A stretch of 64,000 nucleotides of DNA, from assembly GCA_034766995.1 (NCBI GenBank), contig CM068323.1:17903016-17967015 (forward strand), given 5' to 3'. Below the pieces are notes generated by a model. It worked only from the letters and a program-made list of their open reading frames with translations. It was not told where the DNA came from and made no database searches. Numbering within the stretch: position 1 is the stretch's first letter; every line of letters begins with the position of its first letter. This document shows positions 1 to 13,446 of the stretch, piece by piece. The DNA comes from Acanthacorydalis orientalis. Lineage: Eukaryota > Arthropoda > Insecta > Megaloptera > Corydalidae. The translations under genes and the position numbers were made by a program.

Positions 1-847
1 ACTGACTCGCCTGAACACACACTGTTGACTTGTTATTTTATGTTTATTTATCTAATAATTGTATAGGTTATTTTTTACTCAATTATTTATTATATATTTT
101 TATGTACGGATTTGATAATTTTCAGTAAAATTTACTTTTAGAACAAATAATGTTGATTATGTAATTTGATTTTCAAAAACTTAAGTTAATTTTATATAAT
201 AATTTTCTTATCTTCATATAAAAGAATCCTCAATTAAAATTAACTTCGATTCTCTTAATTTTTTTGATATTTAATATATTTATAATTATGAATACAAATA
301 ATAATTTCCAATATCAAATTGATAAATTTGTTTTAAATTCTGTTACCACACTTTCAAACCAATCAATCGAAACATTAAATTTTAATCTTATTTTTTTGAT
401 TAATATTATCAATGAAAGACACCCTAACACCATTGGTAATATGTTCGTAAATTTTCATGGTAAAAAAATATACCTATTACAAACAGGTATATATAAGTAT
501 ACTTGAAATGTTATTATCCATGTGGAAAAATAACAAGCGAATTGTTCAATATTTACATCTTTCTTTGTATATAAGTAGCAATATCTTTACAGAAATTCAA
601 CCCACCAATATCTAATTTAAAGTACTATTACATTTCCAGCACTAAAAAATTATGAACTCTACTCCACTTAAATGAAATCAATCAATTAGGTCTTAATAAA
701 ATAAAATTGAAATATTCTACTCCTAGATTAAAATCAGGAAAGCATTTTAAAAATTAATTTCGATATTACAGGCCAGTGAATATGTTAAGTTAATGAATAT
801 GGATTCCAAATTCTATTAACTTTAATTTTCATATAGACTAGCATATT

Positions 848-848
<1 letters not shown>
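1..848. other. AT-rich noncoding stretch, no gene seen
   Basis: Short open frames here begin at non-ATG codons and have AT-driven composition. No splice-bounded frame, RNA gene or transposon end was recognised. Confidence 0.5.
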
Positions 849-884
<36 letters not shown>

Positions 885-899
885 TATGTGTGTGTGTGT
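849..899. repeat. (AT)n followed by (TG)n microsatellite
   Basis: About 30 bp of AT alternation is followed by a short interruption and then about 13 bp of TG alternation. Confidence 0.95.
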
Positions 900-1359
900 A
901 ATTTTTAACGGAAGCGTGAATCAAGCATAGAAATTCAGAATTTTTTACACGGAAATAAGATAAAGTACATACACTGTTCGCCCTGTTTTCCGTATCTCAA
1001 TAAAATTCGTTGTTAGTTAATTTTCGTATGACGATAAAAATAAATTTAATTACGCTATAAACAAACACGTAACACAAATGGTTGTAATTTAATTATATGA
1101 TTTTTCATCAAAATTATCAAAGTGACCCATTTCGATCCGACAAACAAGGTACAAAAGAACAAAGACAAAAGTGTGTGAACTTTATAAACAGTGGATACAA
1201 GAGAGTGAGAAATGTGTAGACAACAGGCTACATATTTCTGTACAGGACCGGTTCACATGAACAATGTGCAAAAAATATAGAGTTTGGTCTATGAAAACAT
1301 ACCATTATCTTAAGATAAGTCATTGATAGCTGTTTTAAATGATTTGAATTAACACTTAC

Positions 1360-1386
1360 ACTTGAGGAAGGAATTCTCAGCGGCAT
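1360..1386 (-). CDS. candidate 27-nt microexon
   Basis: Read on the minus strand, a pyrimidine-rich acceptor ending TTTTCAG is followed by 27 nt and then a strong donor GTAAGTG. The 27 nt start with ATG and read MPLRIPSSS. The exon is a multiple of three and would be phase 0-0. It could be an internal microexon, or the first coding exon joined to a noncoding leader such as the candidate at 6175-6428. Nothing in the nine residues identifies a family. Splice-site pairs this close arise by chance about once in a window of this size, so the call rests only on the quality of both sites. Confidence 0.2.
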
Positions 1387-1646
1387 CTGAAAATAAATAA
1401 AAACTCATTTAGTAAGTGTAAACCAACTGATCAGATTATAAAGTAATTTTATATTTATGCACCTTTTTTACTAATGTGTGCTTAACTTAAATCAATTGTC
1501 ATAACATGATTTCTAACATTATTTAATAACATTAATTAAAGTACGTCCATATAGATTTATTTGATTTCATTCAAAATATTTTCCAATTATAAAATATAAT
1601 ATTTGAAAGTGATTAATCAAAAATGAATATTTTAAGAATACACTAA

Positions 1647-1653
<7 letters not shown>

Positions 1654-1688
<35 letters not shown>
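1654..1688. repeat. (AT)n microsatellite
   Basis: Uninterrupted AT alternation of about 35 bp, bordered by GT steps on both sides. Confidence 0.95.
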
Positions 1689-1691
<3 letters not shown>

Positions 1692-1739
1692 GTTCTATTT
1701 CAATGTAGTACAAAGAAGATAGATTTTTTCCAAAGAAAC

Positions 1740-1965
1740 ACTTGACCGGGCCTGTATGTATAACACAGCAGTAGCACGTTTTGATATGTTGTCAAAGCAG
1801 ACGCCGAGCGTTATTCACATCAGTGAACCCTTTTTGTGTGTACGCTAGCTCCGGAGCTATACGTAGTGAGGCTGACGTGGTGAGTGGCTGACACTTTCAT
1901 AATCAAATTCCGCTCAGGCGCCTAATGAACCGTTAACAGCCAATCTCTCCTACACGCTGTGTTAA
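1740..1965. other. CpG-rich patch, function unknown
   Basis: Composition rises sharply above the surrounding AT-rich DNA and CpG is frequent. A plus-strand frame without ATG runs to a good donor, GTGAGT at 1880, but no convincing acceptor precedes it. It may be regulatory DNA or an unrecognised first exon. Confidence 0.35.
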
Positions 1966-3043
1966 TGTGGGCGCAACTTATAACGTGATATTATTAAATT
2001 TATTTATTGAACACTTATACTCACTCACCCACACACACATTTCGAAATTGAAACAAACACGTAAACAATATACATTCTTTATATTTCTGAAGGTATGTGT
2101 GATATTTGCTCGTGATCGATACGGTTATTTCCGATTAATGGTTGTATTTTGTATTTTATTAAATTTATTAGTCGATTATAAAGAATTCTGTTTATTTCAC
2201 TGATTAAATATCATTACGCTTTTTTTAAAATAAGCAATAATATCATTTCTAATTAAAATTTTTGGTACTAATAAATCAGTTTTCATTAATATGCAATTGA
2301 ATTGCTATAAAATACACCACGAATTATTTGTCAGTACAAAGTTAAAAATGAAAAACACATTTTATAAATAAAAAATCTCAAAAATAACTTATTTCCAAAC
2401 TTTATTTTTTATAAAATGAAATAACAGTTAATAAGAGCGTATATATAAATATAAAAAGAATTTACTCTTATTTATATCACAGACATGTTGAAAATTCACC
2501 AAAGATTTATAGCATTAGAACTAAAAATATGTACAGAATCAATTTCTCACATATATTTTTTTTCTATATAACTCGTATCGATGCAAAAATTGTAAACGAC
2601 GCTTATTTAAAATTTACTACGAGTCATAAATTTCTAGACCAATTTTTATTTAGAACTAATCGATTTCATACTCACTTGATTGTTCAAGTCGCGAAGCGGA
2701 AAAACATTATGATTTTACATCAATACTGTTTACAATAAATTAAGCTACGACATAAATTTATATGATCTGTGAAACATGTTTTTTCAGTTCGTTTACTGTG
2801 TAAATAAATTATAGAATAATTTACAAATATTCTGTTGTATTTAAACTAAGAATTCGTTCGATTCATCGGAACGTTGTTTTTTTTTTAAAAAAAAAGTATA
2901 TAAATATAAAAGTAATATTTGTCTGAATTGTATTTCTGTACGCATATTGTTTTATTGCATGTGTGTGTTTTATGGAGACGTTGGTTGTATCAGTGATGAA
3001 ACAGTTCGAACGGATCCATTCGAAATAATATTGTCTTACTTAC

Positions 3044-3211
3044 GATACAATGTATTGATGGGAATGAGCTTCAATTTGGCATAGCCGAGTTACCATGGAG
3101 ACTAATACGCTCCTTCTTACGCTAACGTCAAATTGCTAAATAAATAATGTGAAGACCAAGAAGTGCCTCTTCAGCTATAGTAAGTTCACTTATCGTATTC
3201 TCCGCCATCAT
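3044..3211 (-). other. candidate 5' exon with two short upstream frames
   Basis: Read leftwards, this segment ends at a strong donor (ATC then GTAAGT, donor at 3043). It contains an ATG frame of 27 codons (3128-3211, starting MMAENTISELTIAEEALLGL) that closes with a stop. A second ATG in good context at 3096 stays open for 53 nt into the donor (MVTRLCQIEAHSHQYIVS, ending in phase 2). No acceptor lies upstream, so a first exon is the natural reading. The segment sits in a CpG-rich patch covering about 3000-3660. No homology was recognised. Joined to the microexon at 1360-1386, the second frame would stop at once, so if both are real the leader is noncoding. Confidence 0.2.
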
Positions 3212-4044
3212 CTTTATTCACTGGTGAATATTTAATTCGCCTGTTCAAATATTAGTTAACATTTCCAGAAGCATTCAGATGCTTCTACCGTTCTACTCAA
3301 ATTTCGTATGACGTTTGATTCGACTTGAGGTTCTTTCCATTGTTCGGCCTTCTATCAACATGTCAAAGCGTGTTGTTTTTTTCTCCGGTGCGTTGTATTA
3401 TGATTGGTTTCGAATTCTGTTCAGATTCGAGTTCTATCGAATTGAATCAATGAACGAAATCGAATTTTACACTTTATTTGTCAATTTGTGAGAACGGCGA
3501 ACGTGAATTTCGAGAACATTAATTTTCATTATGGTATTGTCGACGTTTCTGGTAAATTAATTTTTATTTGATGTGTTCATGTTGTCGTCGAGAATTTTGT
3601 TACATGTTGCGAAGTATGCATGAACAATAAGTGGTTCCATGAAAATTCGACGCTCTCATTATCAAATCGTTAATAAATATGAAATAATGTTCCAGTTTTG
3701 ATTTTTAAACTTTATATCATAACTTAATACTTAAAATTTTCTCTGCTAAAATATTATTATGAGTTTCAAGAATTACTAGTCGATCACTAAGCCACTATTT
3801 TAAGTTTGATAAGTTTTATTTTTTTTTTATTTCAGGTAGATATTAAAATATAATTTACTATCATAAGCACATGTTGTTATGAATTTTTACATAATCTATT
3901 TAAAAGTTACAAGCTTTTTTTAATTGGATTGGTTGATGAAATATAACACCATTAAAATAAAGTATATTAAAGATAAAAATAGTTTTGAGTAACTTTTTTG
4001 AACTATAATATTTATAGCCCATAGTTATAATTATTTCATACTCA

Positions 4045-4055
<11 letters not shown>

Positions 4056-4087
<32 letters not shown>

Positions 4088-4088
4088 T
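4056..4088. repeat. (AT)n microsatellite with one AC step
   Basis: About 25 bp of AT alternation followed by ACATATATAC. Confidence 0.9.
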
Positions 4089-4973
4089 ACATTAAAAGAG
4101 ATATTTAAAGAAATACAATTATTTTTAAAATTATATTCATAACAAGTATGCCTATATTTCATTAAAAATTTATAGAAACTCTTTATAATTAACAAAATAT
4201 ATATTTTTACTGTAACTATTGATTTAAAAAAATATATTGATCATTGCAACTTTCTTTTAATATTAAATTTGTGTACAGTTTAAGATTTTAAATATTTAAT
4301 ATTAAGATTTTTAGTTATTACATTCTTATTAGTGTATATACTCAATTATTAATTATTATTGAAGTAGTAAATTTCTAAATGATTAATAACTAAAATTGTT
4401 TGAAACATAAAACATTATTCACTTTAATAAATAATATCTGTTACTTTTTATTTTTGCATAATATATGCTCTTTTACTGTATTACAAGTTAAATATTTACA
4501 AAGAATTCTATATCTTTTTATAGAAAAAAAAACAAGTAAGTCGAGTGGTTTAGATCGTTATATTAATTTAAAGTAATACACGTTTAATTAATATTCATCT
4601 GAGTAATGAAAACATGTATGCTTATATTGAGTTTACGAAAAAAAACGCTTTGTTCAATAGAAAACCAACTGAAAATAAAAATAACGAGACTATATACACG
4701 AGACTTGTATTGAATCAAATGAAAAATTCCTGAGTATTGAAGTATATAAATATGATTCCATTTTTAAGTGCACGTTGAAAATTTGCAGACAGTTCTTTGA
4801 ATTTTTATCGTACAACAAAAAAGACCGTATGAAAAAGCATTCCAAATTGTATTATTTTAACGTTTCTCTTTGCGTTTGTTGATTTTATTAAAAGGCATTT
4901 CTTTGACTTGGCGAGTTGTTTGCTTATCTCATACAATTAAATCTCCATACAGAAAGTCGTAAACCATTTGAAG

Positions 4974-4976
<3 letters not shown>

Positions 4977-5022
<46 letters not shown>
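4977..5022. repeat. (AT)n microsatellite
   Basis: Pure AT alternation of about 46 bp. It generates a poly-Tyr/Ile frame that is not a gene. Confidence 0.95.
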
Positions 5023-5026
<4 letters not shown>

Positions 5027-6174
5027 CTACAAATAAAATCGTGATAATTGTATGTTTTATTTTATTGATATCGTTCAATGGAGATATTAAAATGAAGATA
5101 ACGTATATCAAAAAGTATATATTTGGATATAAATAAAATTTCTGTACAATTTAAATCTTATATTTTAATTAATATAAATTTTATGATTTCATTTTGTCTG
5201 TGTAGAAATAAATCATTTGTTAAAGCAAATTATTTCTTTGTTTATTTTTGACAAGTGATATTTTTTCTTTCATGAGATTAATTTTAAAATTAATATATTT
5301 TTTTGTTAAATATATTTATCAGTATCATAATTTAATTAATAACAATAATAGTAGACAATTGTTTCTTTGTGAAATAATATTATAACTTGTTTTGTTCTTT
5401 CACTTTTGATAAAGTTAAATTACTCGTTGAAAACGTTAAATAAAACATGTTACAGAAACAACTAGTCGTGATAAATAGGCTTCTATTTTCTAGACAATTC
5501 ACTGAAACCCTACACATTTTACTAAGAATAATAAAACAAATATGAATAGGCTTGTTTAGAGTAGAAAGCAGGATGACAGGAATTATTTTCAAGAACAAAA
5601 CTTGCAACTTCTATTAAAAACTTCCTTTAATCTTTTGTTTGGGATGCATTCATATTGTAAGGGTTCTAAGGTTAAATGGTCTACGCTTTTGAATCTCTAC
5701 TAAAACTTAAACATTTTCTATTCATATTGAAATGAACAGCTTTAGTGTTTAATGGCCTGTAGAACTATTAAATTGTCTTTCATAATTTTTTAAAAGAATG
5801 CGTTATTTACTTGTAATTGTAATGGATTTTGTTATTCAGTATTTTATTTGTTTTATCCAGTAAATAAATCTAATTTAATAGTAATTTTAATGGTTGCTAA
5901 AATATAATATTTTATCTTCTTTAATCAAGTATAAAAACATCTAGAGAAGTATTTTTTTCTTAATAAGTGGTTTGGTTTTATACGAATGTAATATGGGATA
6001 ATTTCGGCAGTTTTTAATAGTTTCAAAGTTTTATATCCGTCGTACATTTGATAAGAAAGTTTAAAAGTTGATACAGTAAAGTCATTACAAGATTATAAAA
6101 GTAAAACAGTGGAACTAACGTTCAGTTGAACATTAAACGGTCGGACTGGTGTTGAAAACTACAAAGAAACTTAC

Positions 6175-6428
6175 CATATTACAGTGGTTCGTTTCACCGA
6201 CAAGTTCAATTTAAAAGTTCGTGTTCGAGAAGTGTTTTCTGGCTAGCTGCATAATACATAACACGGGATCTCTCAAATCAAGTGTCAGATGTGCACTTTT
6301 GGCGGCTTCCCAACACAGTTTCAACAACGACTAATGGCCACGGAATGGTTCTATCGCCTCTCAAGTCGCTATATATTTCAACACTTGGCAGACTGTTCCC
6401 TCGACACTTAGTAGCCTCCCCACACACT
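6175..6428 (-). other. candidate noncoding first exon
   Basis: It is bounded on the right by the TATA/initiator pair at 6426-6455 and on the left by a consensus donor (ATATG then GTAAGT, donor at 6174), both read on the minus strand. The short ATG frames inside it close quickly, so it would be mainly 5' untranslated. It lies within a CpG-rich patch (about 6120-6830). The next exon to the left could be the microexon at 1360-1386, but nothing in the sequence proves it. Confidence 0.25.
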
Positions 6429-6455
6429 GATGTTTTTCACTCATCCCCTTTTATA
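6426..6455 (-). promoter_or_regulatory. TATA box plus arthropod initiator
   Basis: On the minus strand TATAAAAG (6455-6448) is followed by the insect initiator TCAGTGTG. The A of TCAGT is at 6428, which puts the first T of the TATA box at -27. The spacing is slightly short but within the working range for insect core promoters. No clear downstream promoter element was seen. Confidence 0.35.
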
Positions 6456-6839
6456 CTTGTCATCAGTTGTGGTTGTTCACACTCTTTTGTTGAATTGGTC
6501 ATCGTTGATTTATTATTGCATTAGTTAGAATGACGTTGTGATTTTATACAATTCGTGTATTTTATCGTGAATTAGTTGTTGAGAAATTGGTACCATTCAC
6601 GTTACTACAGTTCGAATGAGTTTTCATATTTTTAACGCAATTTATCAAAATGTCGACTCCTCGTACGATCATTAATTAGACAAATTCGTAAGTTCTGCTT
6701 CATTACCTCATGTGTGTGTATGTGTCTGCGTTTGCTGCTTAGTGCCAATACGTTAAACATTCGAGTTAATTTATTTTCAATACGGTTTCGTATTTTCATT
6801 TCAAATCGGGATTTTCTCACATCTTACTTAAAATTTATA

Positions 6840-7620
6840 CATTTTTGTATAAATATGTTTAATTTTCTCATCATACATAAATAAATTAATACATTTTAGA
6901 TACGACATAGTAACAGAAAACCAATAAATCTTAAATTGAAAAAAATATTTATCTCCTATAATTTAATAATCAATTATACTAAACAATATCTTAATCACTT
7001 TACTATTTTAAACTTTTTACTTGAAAAATTTCCATTAGTAAAAAGTGGTTTTATAAATAAATCTACAAAGAAGTAGAGATTTGGAATATTTTTTTAGTTT
7101 TGAGAACATATAAGTCTGTGTAAAACTCGTATAAATCAACTTCACTTGAAGCTATTATATATGCACTGAATACTTTAGTTATAAATAATTAACAGTTCTT
7201 ATACGGAATTTCAAGGGAAAAACGTTTCAATACAATGCTGTTAATAAATTATAATTCTTGTTTGTGAAACCTCATAAGTTTAAAGTATATATTAATTAAA
7301 ACTATATATTAATTAAAAACCGAGTAAAATCACAGCAATAATATTGTTAAGTATTTGTTACGTATTTTTAATTTAATTAAACTAAACTAAATAAAAATCG
7401 AAACAATACGTCTATTTAGTGATTATAATTGAAGTAATAATAATAATATTCCTTTTTAAGATAAATCAATTTATTAGCAAGAATTCTTTTCGAAAAAAAT
7501 AGTTAAATATGAATATTTATATAAATTTATATTTGTGATAAAAAAATCAGTCATAAAACTTTAAAACATGTCAGACGAGAAATAAATATATATGCACTTT
7601 ACAAATAAAGTTAAATCAAT
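6840..7620. other. AT-rich noncoding stretch
   Basis: A 17-bp motif occurs twice in tandem near 7284-7318 (TATATATTAATTAAAAC-like). Nothing else was recognised. Confidence 0.45.
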
Positions 7621-7830
7621 TTAAGATTTATCGCAATGCACGTTCGATATTTCACTGACCGTGCAGTGTCTGAATAAAAAGCATAACATCTTAAAGTAGA
7701 AAATAAGATTCTTCGAAGCAATGCAGTGAAAACATCCACGCCGTTTGTCAACTAAAAGACGTTTCGATCGGCTTCTACATCTCTTGTATTAAATGCATCG
7801 ATATCTAAACGCTCCACACTAGCGCGCAAC

Positions 7831-7870
7831 ATGTCTTCTAGCCCCGGATATATCACCGTCGTAGATTCAA
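7831..7870 (+). CDS. candidate first coding exon
   Basis: An ATG in good insect context (CAACATG) opens a frame reading MSSSPGYITVVDS that runs directly into a strong donor, GTAAGT, at 7871. Forty coding nucleotides leave phase 1. It lies inside a CpG-rich patch (about 7620-8110) of the kind expected around a promoter. It is upstream of, and on the same strand as, the PTB exon at 16356, but that exon needs a phase-0 partner, so at least one further exon would be required between them. No homology was recognised in 13 residues. Confidence 0.2.
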
Positions 7871-8110
7871 GTAAGTAGCCCCTGGGGCAAGCGGTTGCGG
7901 TTAACGGAATTTATCACATATTAACCGCATGTGTATGTACTCTGCGGCGAACAGCGGAGAGGCGAGAAAATTGTCGTGTTCGGTCGATGTGCAAACAACA
8001 GAACGGCCATATTTAGGATAGTAGTAGAAACTTTGCGACTGAAAAACTTTGTCGTTGTACGTTTCTATGTTTGGCAACATGTTTCATATTAGGTAAATTC
8101 GTTCGTGGAA

Positions 8111-9640
8111 CGTTGATGGTATAATATACACTCGGTTGTTTCATATTTATTTGTTTTTTTTTTTCGTTATATACATTTGTTCATATTGAAGTTTTTCGAT
8201 ATTTTTTTTCTCTATGTAAATTGATATCTCGATATTTTTTCAATTCGGACGAAAACGATATTTTGTCACCTGATACAGAAGTCCTTCTGTATATCCCAAC
8301 AAGATTATTACTAAAATATTTTTATTTAATTCAGTAGAAAACATTAAAATATAATTCATTACAAAAGAGTAAACAATAAGCTAAAAAACAAACATCTCAG
8401 ACTATCATCAAACATTTTAAAATGTATATTTCATTTAAAATCTATCTTTCACTTTTTATTTATCTACATATATAAAAAGTATACGTGAAAAATACAAAGT
8501 TAAACAACCGCCACTGAGTATTCCTCTTATACACATACAGAAAAAACCAAATAAGGAAGGAAGCCAGTGATTTAACAAAAAAAAAACTGTTGAATTGTTC
8601 AAACAACCGTTTTCAAATATAAATATATTTATATAGAATAGTACGGTAGACTCTTCCCGTATTTTGCAGACTTCACCAGTATATAATTAATATGAAATGA
8701 AAATATCTCTTCGTAACCATTTTAACAAAGGATGTAAATTTATACTCAAAGGAGTTTTTTATACAGTTATTGAAATGTTGTTGAAAATATTCTTTGTATC
8801 ATTTTTAAACGTGGATGTAAATAGACGCGATTATTATTTTCATGAAGTACTTCTATTAAAATAAATTATGTTTGTGTTATTGTCGACATTTTCTGATACA
8901 AAATTTTATACCATTCTTAATTTTTTTGTAATCTGATGACATTTTTATATATCAATATCAAAAAAAAAATATAAAATCAAATATTCATATCTGTAGTTAA
9001 TATTTAAGCCGAATTGATTTCTATAAATACAATCTCTTTTAGTTGTTAATTTCTATGTATTGATTATCCATTTTATCGACAATCATTAATAAAAAGTATG
9101 GAGGTATACAAAGATAGAAGAATCAACGTATCTTCTAGTTTTCAAAGATCTTGCAAGTAAATTATGTTCAGTGAAGATGAACGAACACATTATCTAATTA
9201 TTGAGCGATTATTTTATTTTTCAATAAAATATTTTTCTAAATATATCTTAAATGTCTTCCCTCACCTGCAGATTTTTCAAAACACTTCCTTTTATGTTAT
9301 ACATTTTTAGTTTATCATGAGAAATTTTAAATATTTTAACCTGTTAAATGGTGTTTTCAATTTCAATTGCTCCATTAATAATTGATTGTTCTGAGACATC
9401 TTTGTAATGTGTTAAATAATATATCAATATCCATTTTTTTGTAATATACAATTTAAAATTTCAATGTACAAAAGCAGACTATTTAAATTAAAATCATTAT
9501 TTATCAGCAATATATTCGTATTAACCCCTGATCGATATCGAAATAATGGACCGAATCGATAGTACATAAAATCATTTATATATTGCAAACATTTCAATAA
9601 AAGCAAACGCAATCAATAGAGATATACCTACACACAATCG
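8111..9640. other. AT-rich noncoding stretch
   Basis: No exon-like frame, transposon or structured repeat was recognised. Confidence 0.45.
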
Positions 9641-9870
9641 GGAAGGTATAATACGTAAATACGTTAAATATTTAACGACCAAGAACGTCGAAGTCCCCAG
9701 TGCGTGCCAGCAGCATCGTACGTATGTGGTTACAGAAACTAAAGTATGTCAATGCACTATTATAACGTGGGTTCGCTTTTAACCCCTCAAGAGACGCACG
9801 GCTCGAGTGTTACTGTGTAGTGTCGTTATCGTCCGTCTTTATTCACGTGAAACTACTTCAGCAGGAGATA
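9640..9870. other. CpG-rich patch
   Basis: It is enriched in CpG and ACGT words, flanked by AT-rich DNA, and has no splice-bounded frame that I can support. A regulatory role is only a guess. Confidence 0.3.
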
Positions 9871-11990
9871 ATAAATGTGAACGACTTTGTTTCTTCAGTT
9901 TTTTGCACGAAAACAAACAATTATTTCTTGTATTGTTTTATAATTGTTATATATCACTGTCTTCTGTAAACACATTTCTGTATTAAAGAAAATATCCTGT
10001 TTTTTTCTTAATATAAAAACGAGCGAATAATAGAATCGACTTGAAAAGAATTATTGTACGTTTTTATTGAAAGACCTTAACAAACTGTTAACTGTCTTAG
10101 AAATTACATTAGTGAATATTTACAATTTTATTTATTTGATTTGGTATACTGAATAATGTATGCCATGTATTTCTCAAAAAATGAAATGTATTAAAATGGA
10201 AATAGAAAATCAAATTAGATTTGATTTAATCAGTGATTTAAATATGGAATGCTTATTGTATAGCTCATCGCCCATACATAACTCTCGTTTCCTTTTTAAT
10301 ATTACTTCTAACGACTTTTGAATTCGCACAAAGCATATGAATATGAAAAATTGACATTAATATATGTCCTGAAAGCCTTATAGAAATTAAAAATTATTTG
10401 ATGACTCCAGAAAGATTCCATGCATCAATTATATTTATTTTTTAGAATTTAAATTCATTAGATATAAATTGAAAAATGATAAATTAAAAAGACCCATCAT
10501 AATATAAAAAGATAACTAAGTTTCAATTTCATTTGTAAATTAAAAGCAAAAAAATATTTTATTGAAAGAAATTTTCCTAGCGAGATATTTTAGATCAATT
10601 TACAAATTTTAAAGTGGTTTATCGACAATGAAATATTTTAAAACACAATTTCAGTCGAAATTATCAGATACATCTCAATAACAGCAAGAAGATTATTTAA
10701 ACTCTTTTTGTATTAGGAACAACTAATAAATGAATAATATTGTTTTATCAAATTTCGACCTAAAAATTAAATATATTCAAAATATTCAAACAGAACGATA
10801 ATTTTCTTATATTAGAACTAGTACATATCCCGTCAAAACTGAAGGGAAAATAGAATGAAACGTAGTAAGAAAAAACTGTTTATTCGTTTTCACAACATAA
10901 TATATTTAAACATCAAAAATGCCTAAGAATGAAACTTAGTGAATTAAACGTAGAACCTATGAGCTGACAAAGCAAACTTTCCTCGTCAACATAGATACTC
11001 GTTACTTTGTCTGCAAGACAAAGTGACGAGAAATGTGGCTTTTTTATATATAAGAGAATAAATTAAAAACTTCTTTATTTTTCATCTCAACCCATTCAAC
11101 TTTATATTTTTAATCTACATTATATATATTAAAATGTATCTTGTGATTTTTTTAAAATTCTAATAGCTTGAAATAACTGAAAGGTTTAACACTACTAATT
11201 CAAATGCTCCCTTTTACCAAATCTTATCATTGTTCAACAAAACTGTGGGAACATTATTTTAAATTAGATTCAAATAACTATTTTTTTCAAAACTATCAAA
11301 TCGTTTTTCATTTTAAGTACATTCAAGACTTTCAATCAAAACTTAGATAGAGCTAAATCTCGAGAATAAAAAGAATACGATAACACTATAAACCTACTTT
11401 AATGTCCACTTTTTCAACTGCAACTCTCGCCTCGTGGTCTGTTCTATTTTCGTGTTACAAAATCACACCCTTCGTATTCTCTAAAGCCGTCCGTTCTTTT
11501 ACCAACGCACCCTTTAAACGTTCCAGTTGTGTCACATATATCCTTCTCGTGATATTTCCATTGGGCGAAGCAACTCACAATAGATACCACTCTACCAAAT
11601 GCAATTTTTAGGCTCGATTTTTATATTTCATGAAGTTGAGAACTTTTCTCTCTCTTATATCAATAAAAAAAACTGTATTTCTGTCACTTATTGGCATCAC
11701 ATTCGAAAATAATGACTCCGCCTACCTAATAAACTATCAAATATAGTCAGTCTATAATATTTTCTGCTTTTTTTAATATGATATATTGACTCACTCAATA
11801 ATATATGTATTATCCACGTATATAAATTGCTAATTATTACTTATATATAACAGAATAGTATGTACATATATACCAGATAATACAGTCGTATATTATTCAG
11901 AAACTCAAATACAACAGAAAATCAATCACCCACGATTCCTGATATTCTAATACATAGATATATTTGAATATATATATGGAGACATGTATA
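9871..11990. other. AT-rich noncoding stretch
   Basis: An ATG frame of 69 codons at 11402-11611 is less AT-rich than its surroundings, but has no recognisable domain and no supporting splice or promoter signal. Nothing else was seen. Confidence 0.4.

Positions 11991-11993
<3 letters not shown>

Positions 11994-12047
<54 letters not shown>
11994..12047. repeat. (AT)n microsatellite
   Basis: About 54 bp of pure AT alternation. Confidence 0.95.
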
Positions 12048-12049
<2 letters not shown>

Positions 12050-12316
12050 GAGATGAAATATTATCGATACACGGGCAACATGATATCTATACATTCGAAA
12101 CAATGATGTAGAATATTGCATGACTACACACAACGATATTATCAAGCGGAGGATGATCCCGTGAACCGAATATCCAAGATGGCTAAAGATATCCTTCACG
12201 CGTAATGCATCTGTTACTAGGGTGAAAACAATAGCTTGTGCCAACCGTACCCACCCGACCACCAATCACACTACTCCTTGAACGTCGTACTGCTCCTTCC
12301 GTACACATAAAGCATA

Positions 12317-12366
12317 ATGGCTCATGAATTCAATACGTATCTCACGTGCTTATTACTATCGCCGAA
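12317..12366 (+). CDS. candidate first coding exon
   Basis: An ATG opens a 50-nt frame, MAHEFNTYLTCLLLSP, that ends at a consensus donor (CCGAA then GTAAGT, donor at 12367), leaving phase 2. The frame lies in a CpG-enriched patch (about 12050-12540). It is the same design as the candidate at 7831, but the phases differ, so the two cannot be interchangeable first exons of one downstream exon. No homology was recognised. Confidence 0.15.
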
Positions 12367-12618
12367 GTAAGTAATTCACTCCGTCTTACAAATATACGTA
12401 CGCAGTGGCGTGATAATAAAATTTACATACAGTTCATACGTACATATATTCATACATATACACGGTTCGGGGTTTTTTCTTCGAATTAATGTATTGAAAT
12501 GAAAGTATTGGAAATCCGCTATCGATCCGCTGTCTGAATATTTCTTCGTAAAAAAACATCTTAAATTTTTAATAATATTCTATAACATATATGCAAAATG
12601 AAATCTTTTTCATCTTCA

Positions 12619-12619
12619 T

Positions 12620-12681
<62 letters not shown>
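12619..12681. repeat. (CA)n-(TA)n compound microsatellite
   Basis: About 22 bp of CA alternation pass directly into about 41 bp of TA alternation. Confidence 0.95.
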
Positions 12682-12684
<3 letters not shown>

Positions 12685-13077
12685 ACCATCTATCAACACA
12701 CATCACAGAATTCATAAAATTTGTATCTGGTACCCGATTTACAAGTCAATCTCCTTGCTAGTGAACTAAATCATAATTGTATTATTATCGCTTATAAACT
12801 AAGTTCAATCTAATGGTAATTAAATCTAGCTTAGAAACACCGCAACAGTACACCGTCCTCACATTTTGAGTAATTTGAACTCGGGACAGTAACAGCACTA
12901 GTTGACATTATACGCTTCAAATGCGGACAATATTAATCTCGTATTATGGATTAAAATCGATGGATTACTGATGAACGTTCAACATTTTATTACATGTTTA
13001 TCGAATTTATTTCATTTTATCCGATTTGCAATTCATATTGATATCTAATATTCATAAATAACTATCCCTTTCTCTTC

Positions 13078-13082
<5 letters not shown>

Positions 13083-13163
<81 letters not shown>

Positions 13164-13166
13164 GAG
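13083..13166. repeat. (AT)n microsatellite ending in (TATG)n
   Basis: About 60 bp of AT alternation end in three TATG units. Confidence 0.95.
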
Positions 13167-13420
13167 ATTAATTAATACCTGATTTAGAAATATTATTTCA
13201 AAATTGAATGTTTTCATAAATTATAAATTAATGTAATGAATTATTAAAGAATGATTGAATGTGAATTATATTAAAAAAAAAACTTTATGAAAAGCCCAAC
13301 AGATTCAGTAAAATATTCCTGAATTGACTTCTATATTTATATTTATTGCTTAGTGAATAACAAAAATTAAAAATACATTTTTATTCTCGTATCTACTAAA
13401 TAAAAACAGTTGATGGACAA

Positions 13421-13446
13421 TGGTGTCTTATGGTGTCTCATGGTGA
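13421..13446. repeat. short 10-bp tandem repeat
   Basis: Three consecutive units begin TGGTG: TGGTGTCTTA, TGGTGTCTCA and a third, degraded copy. Confidence 0.7.

Larger units (their letters stand above)
3661..6120. other. AT-rich noncoding stretch
   Basis: It holds the two AT tracts listed separately and scattered A/T homopolymers. No exon, RNA gene or transposon boundary was seen. Confidence 0.5.

Noticed and set aside
4929..5111. Frames rich in alternating Tyr and Ile (also at 20254, 23358, 23405, 38111, 45110, 52932, 59378, 59428, 63488)
   Set aside because: They are translations of (AT)n microsatellites, not proteins.
6282..6524. 80-codon plus frame in the CpG-rich patch
   Set aside because: Starts at GTG, no domain, and lies over the minus-strand promoter-like signal.
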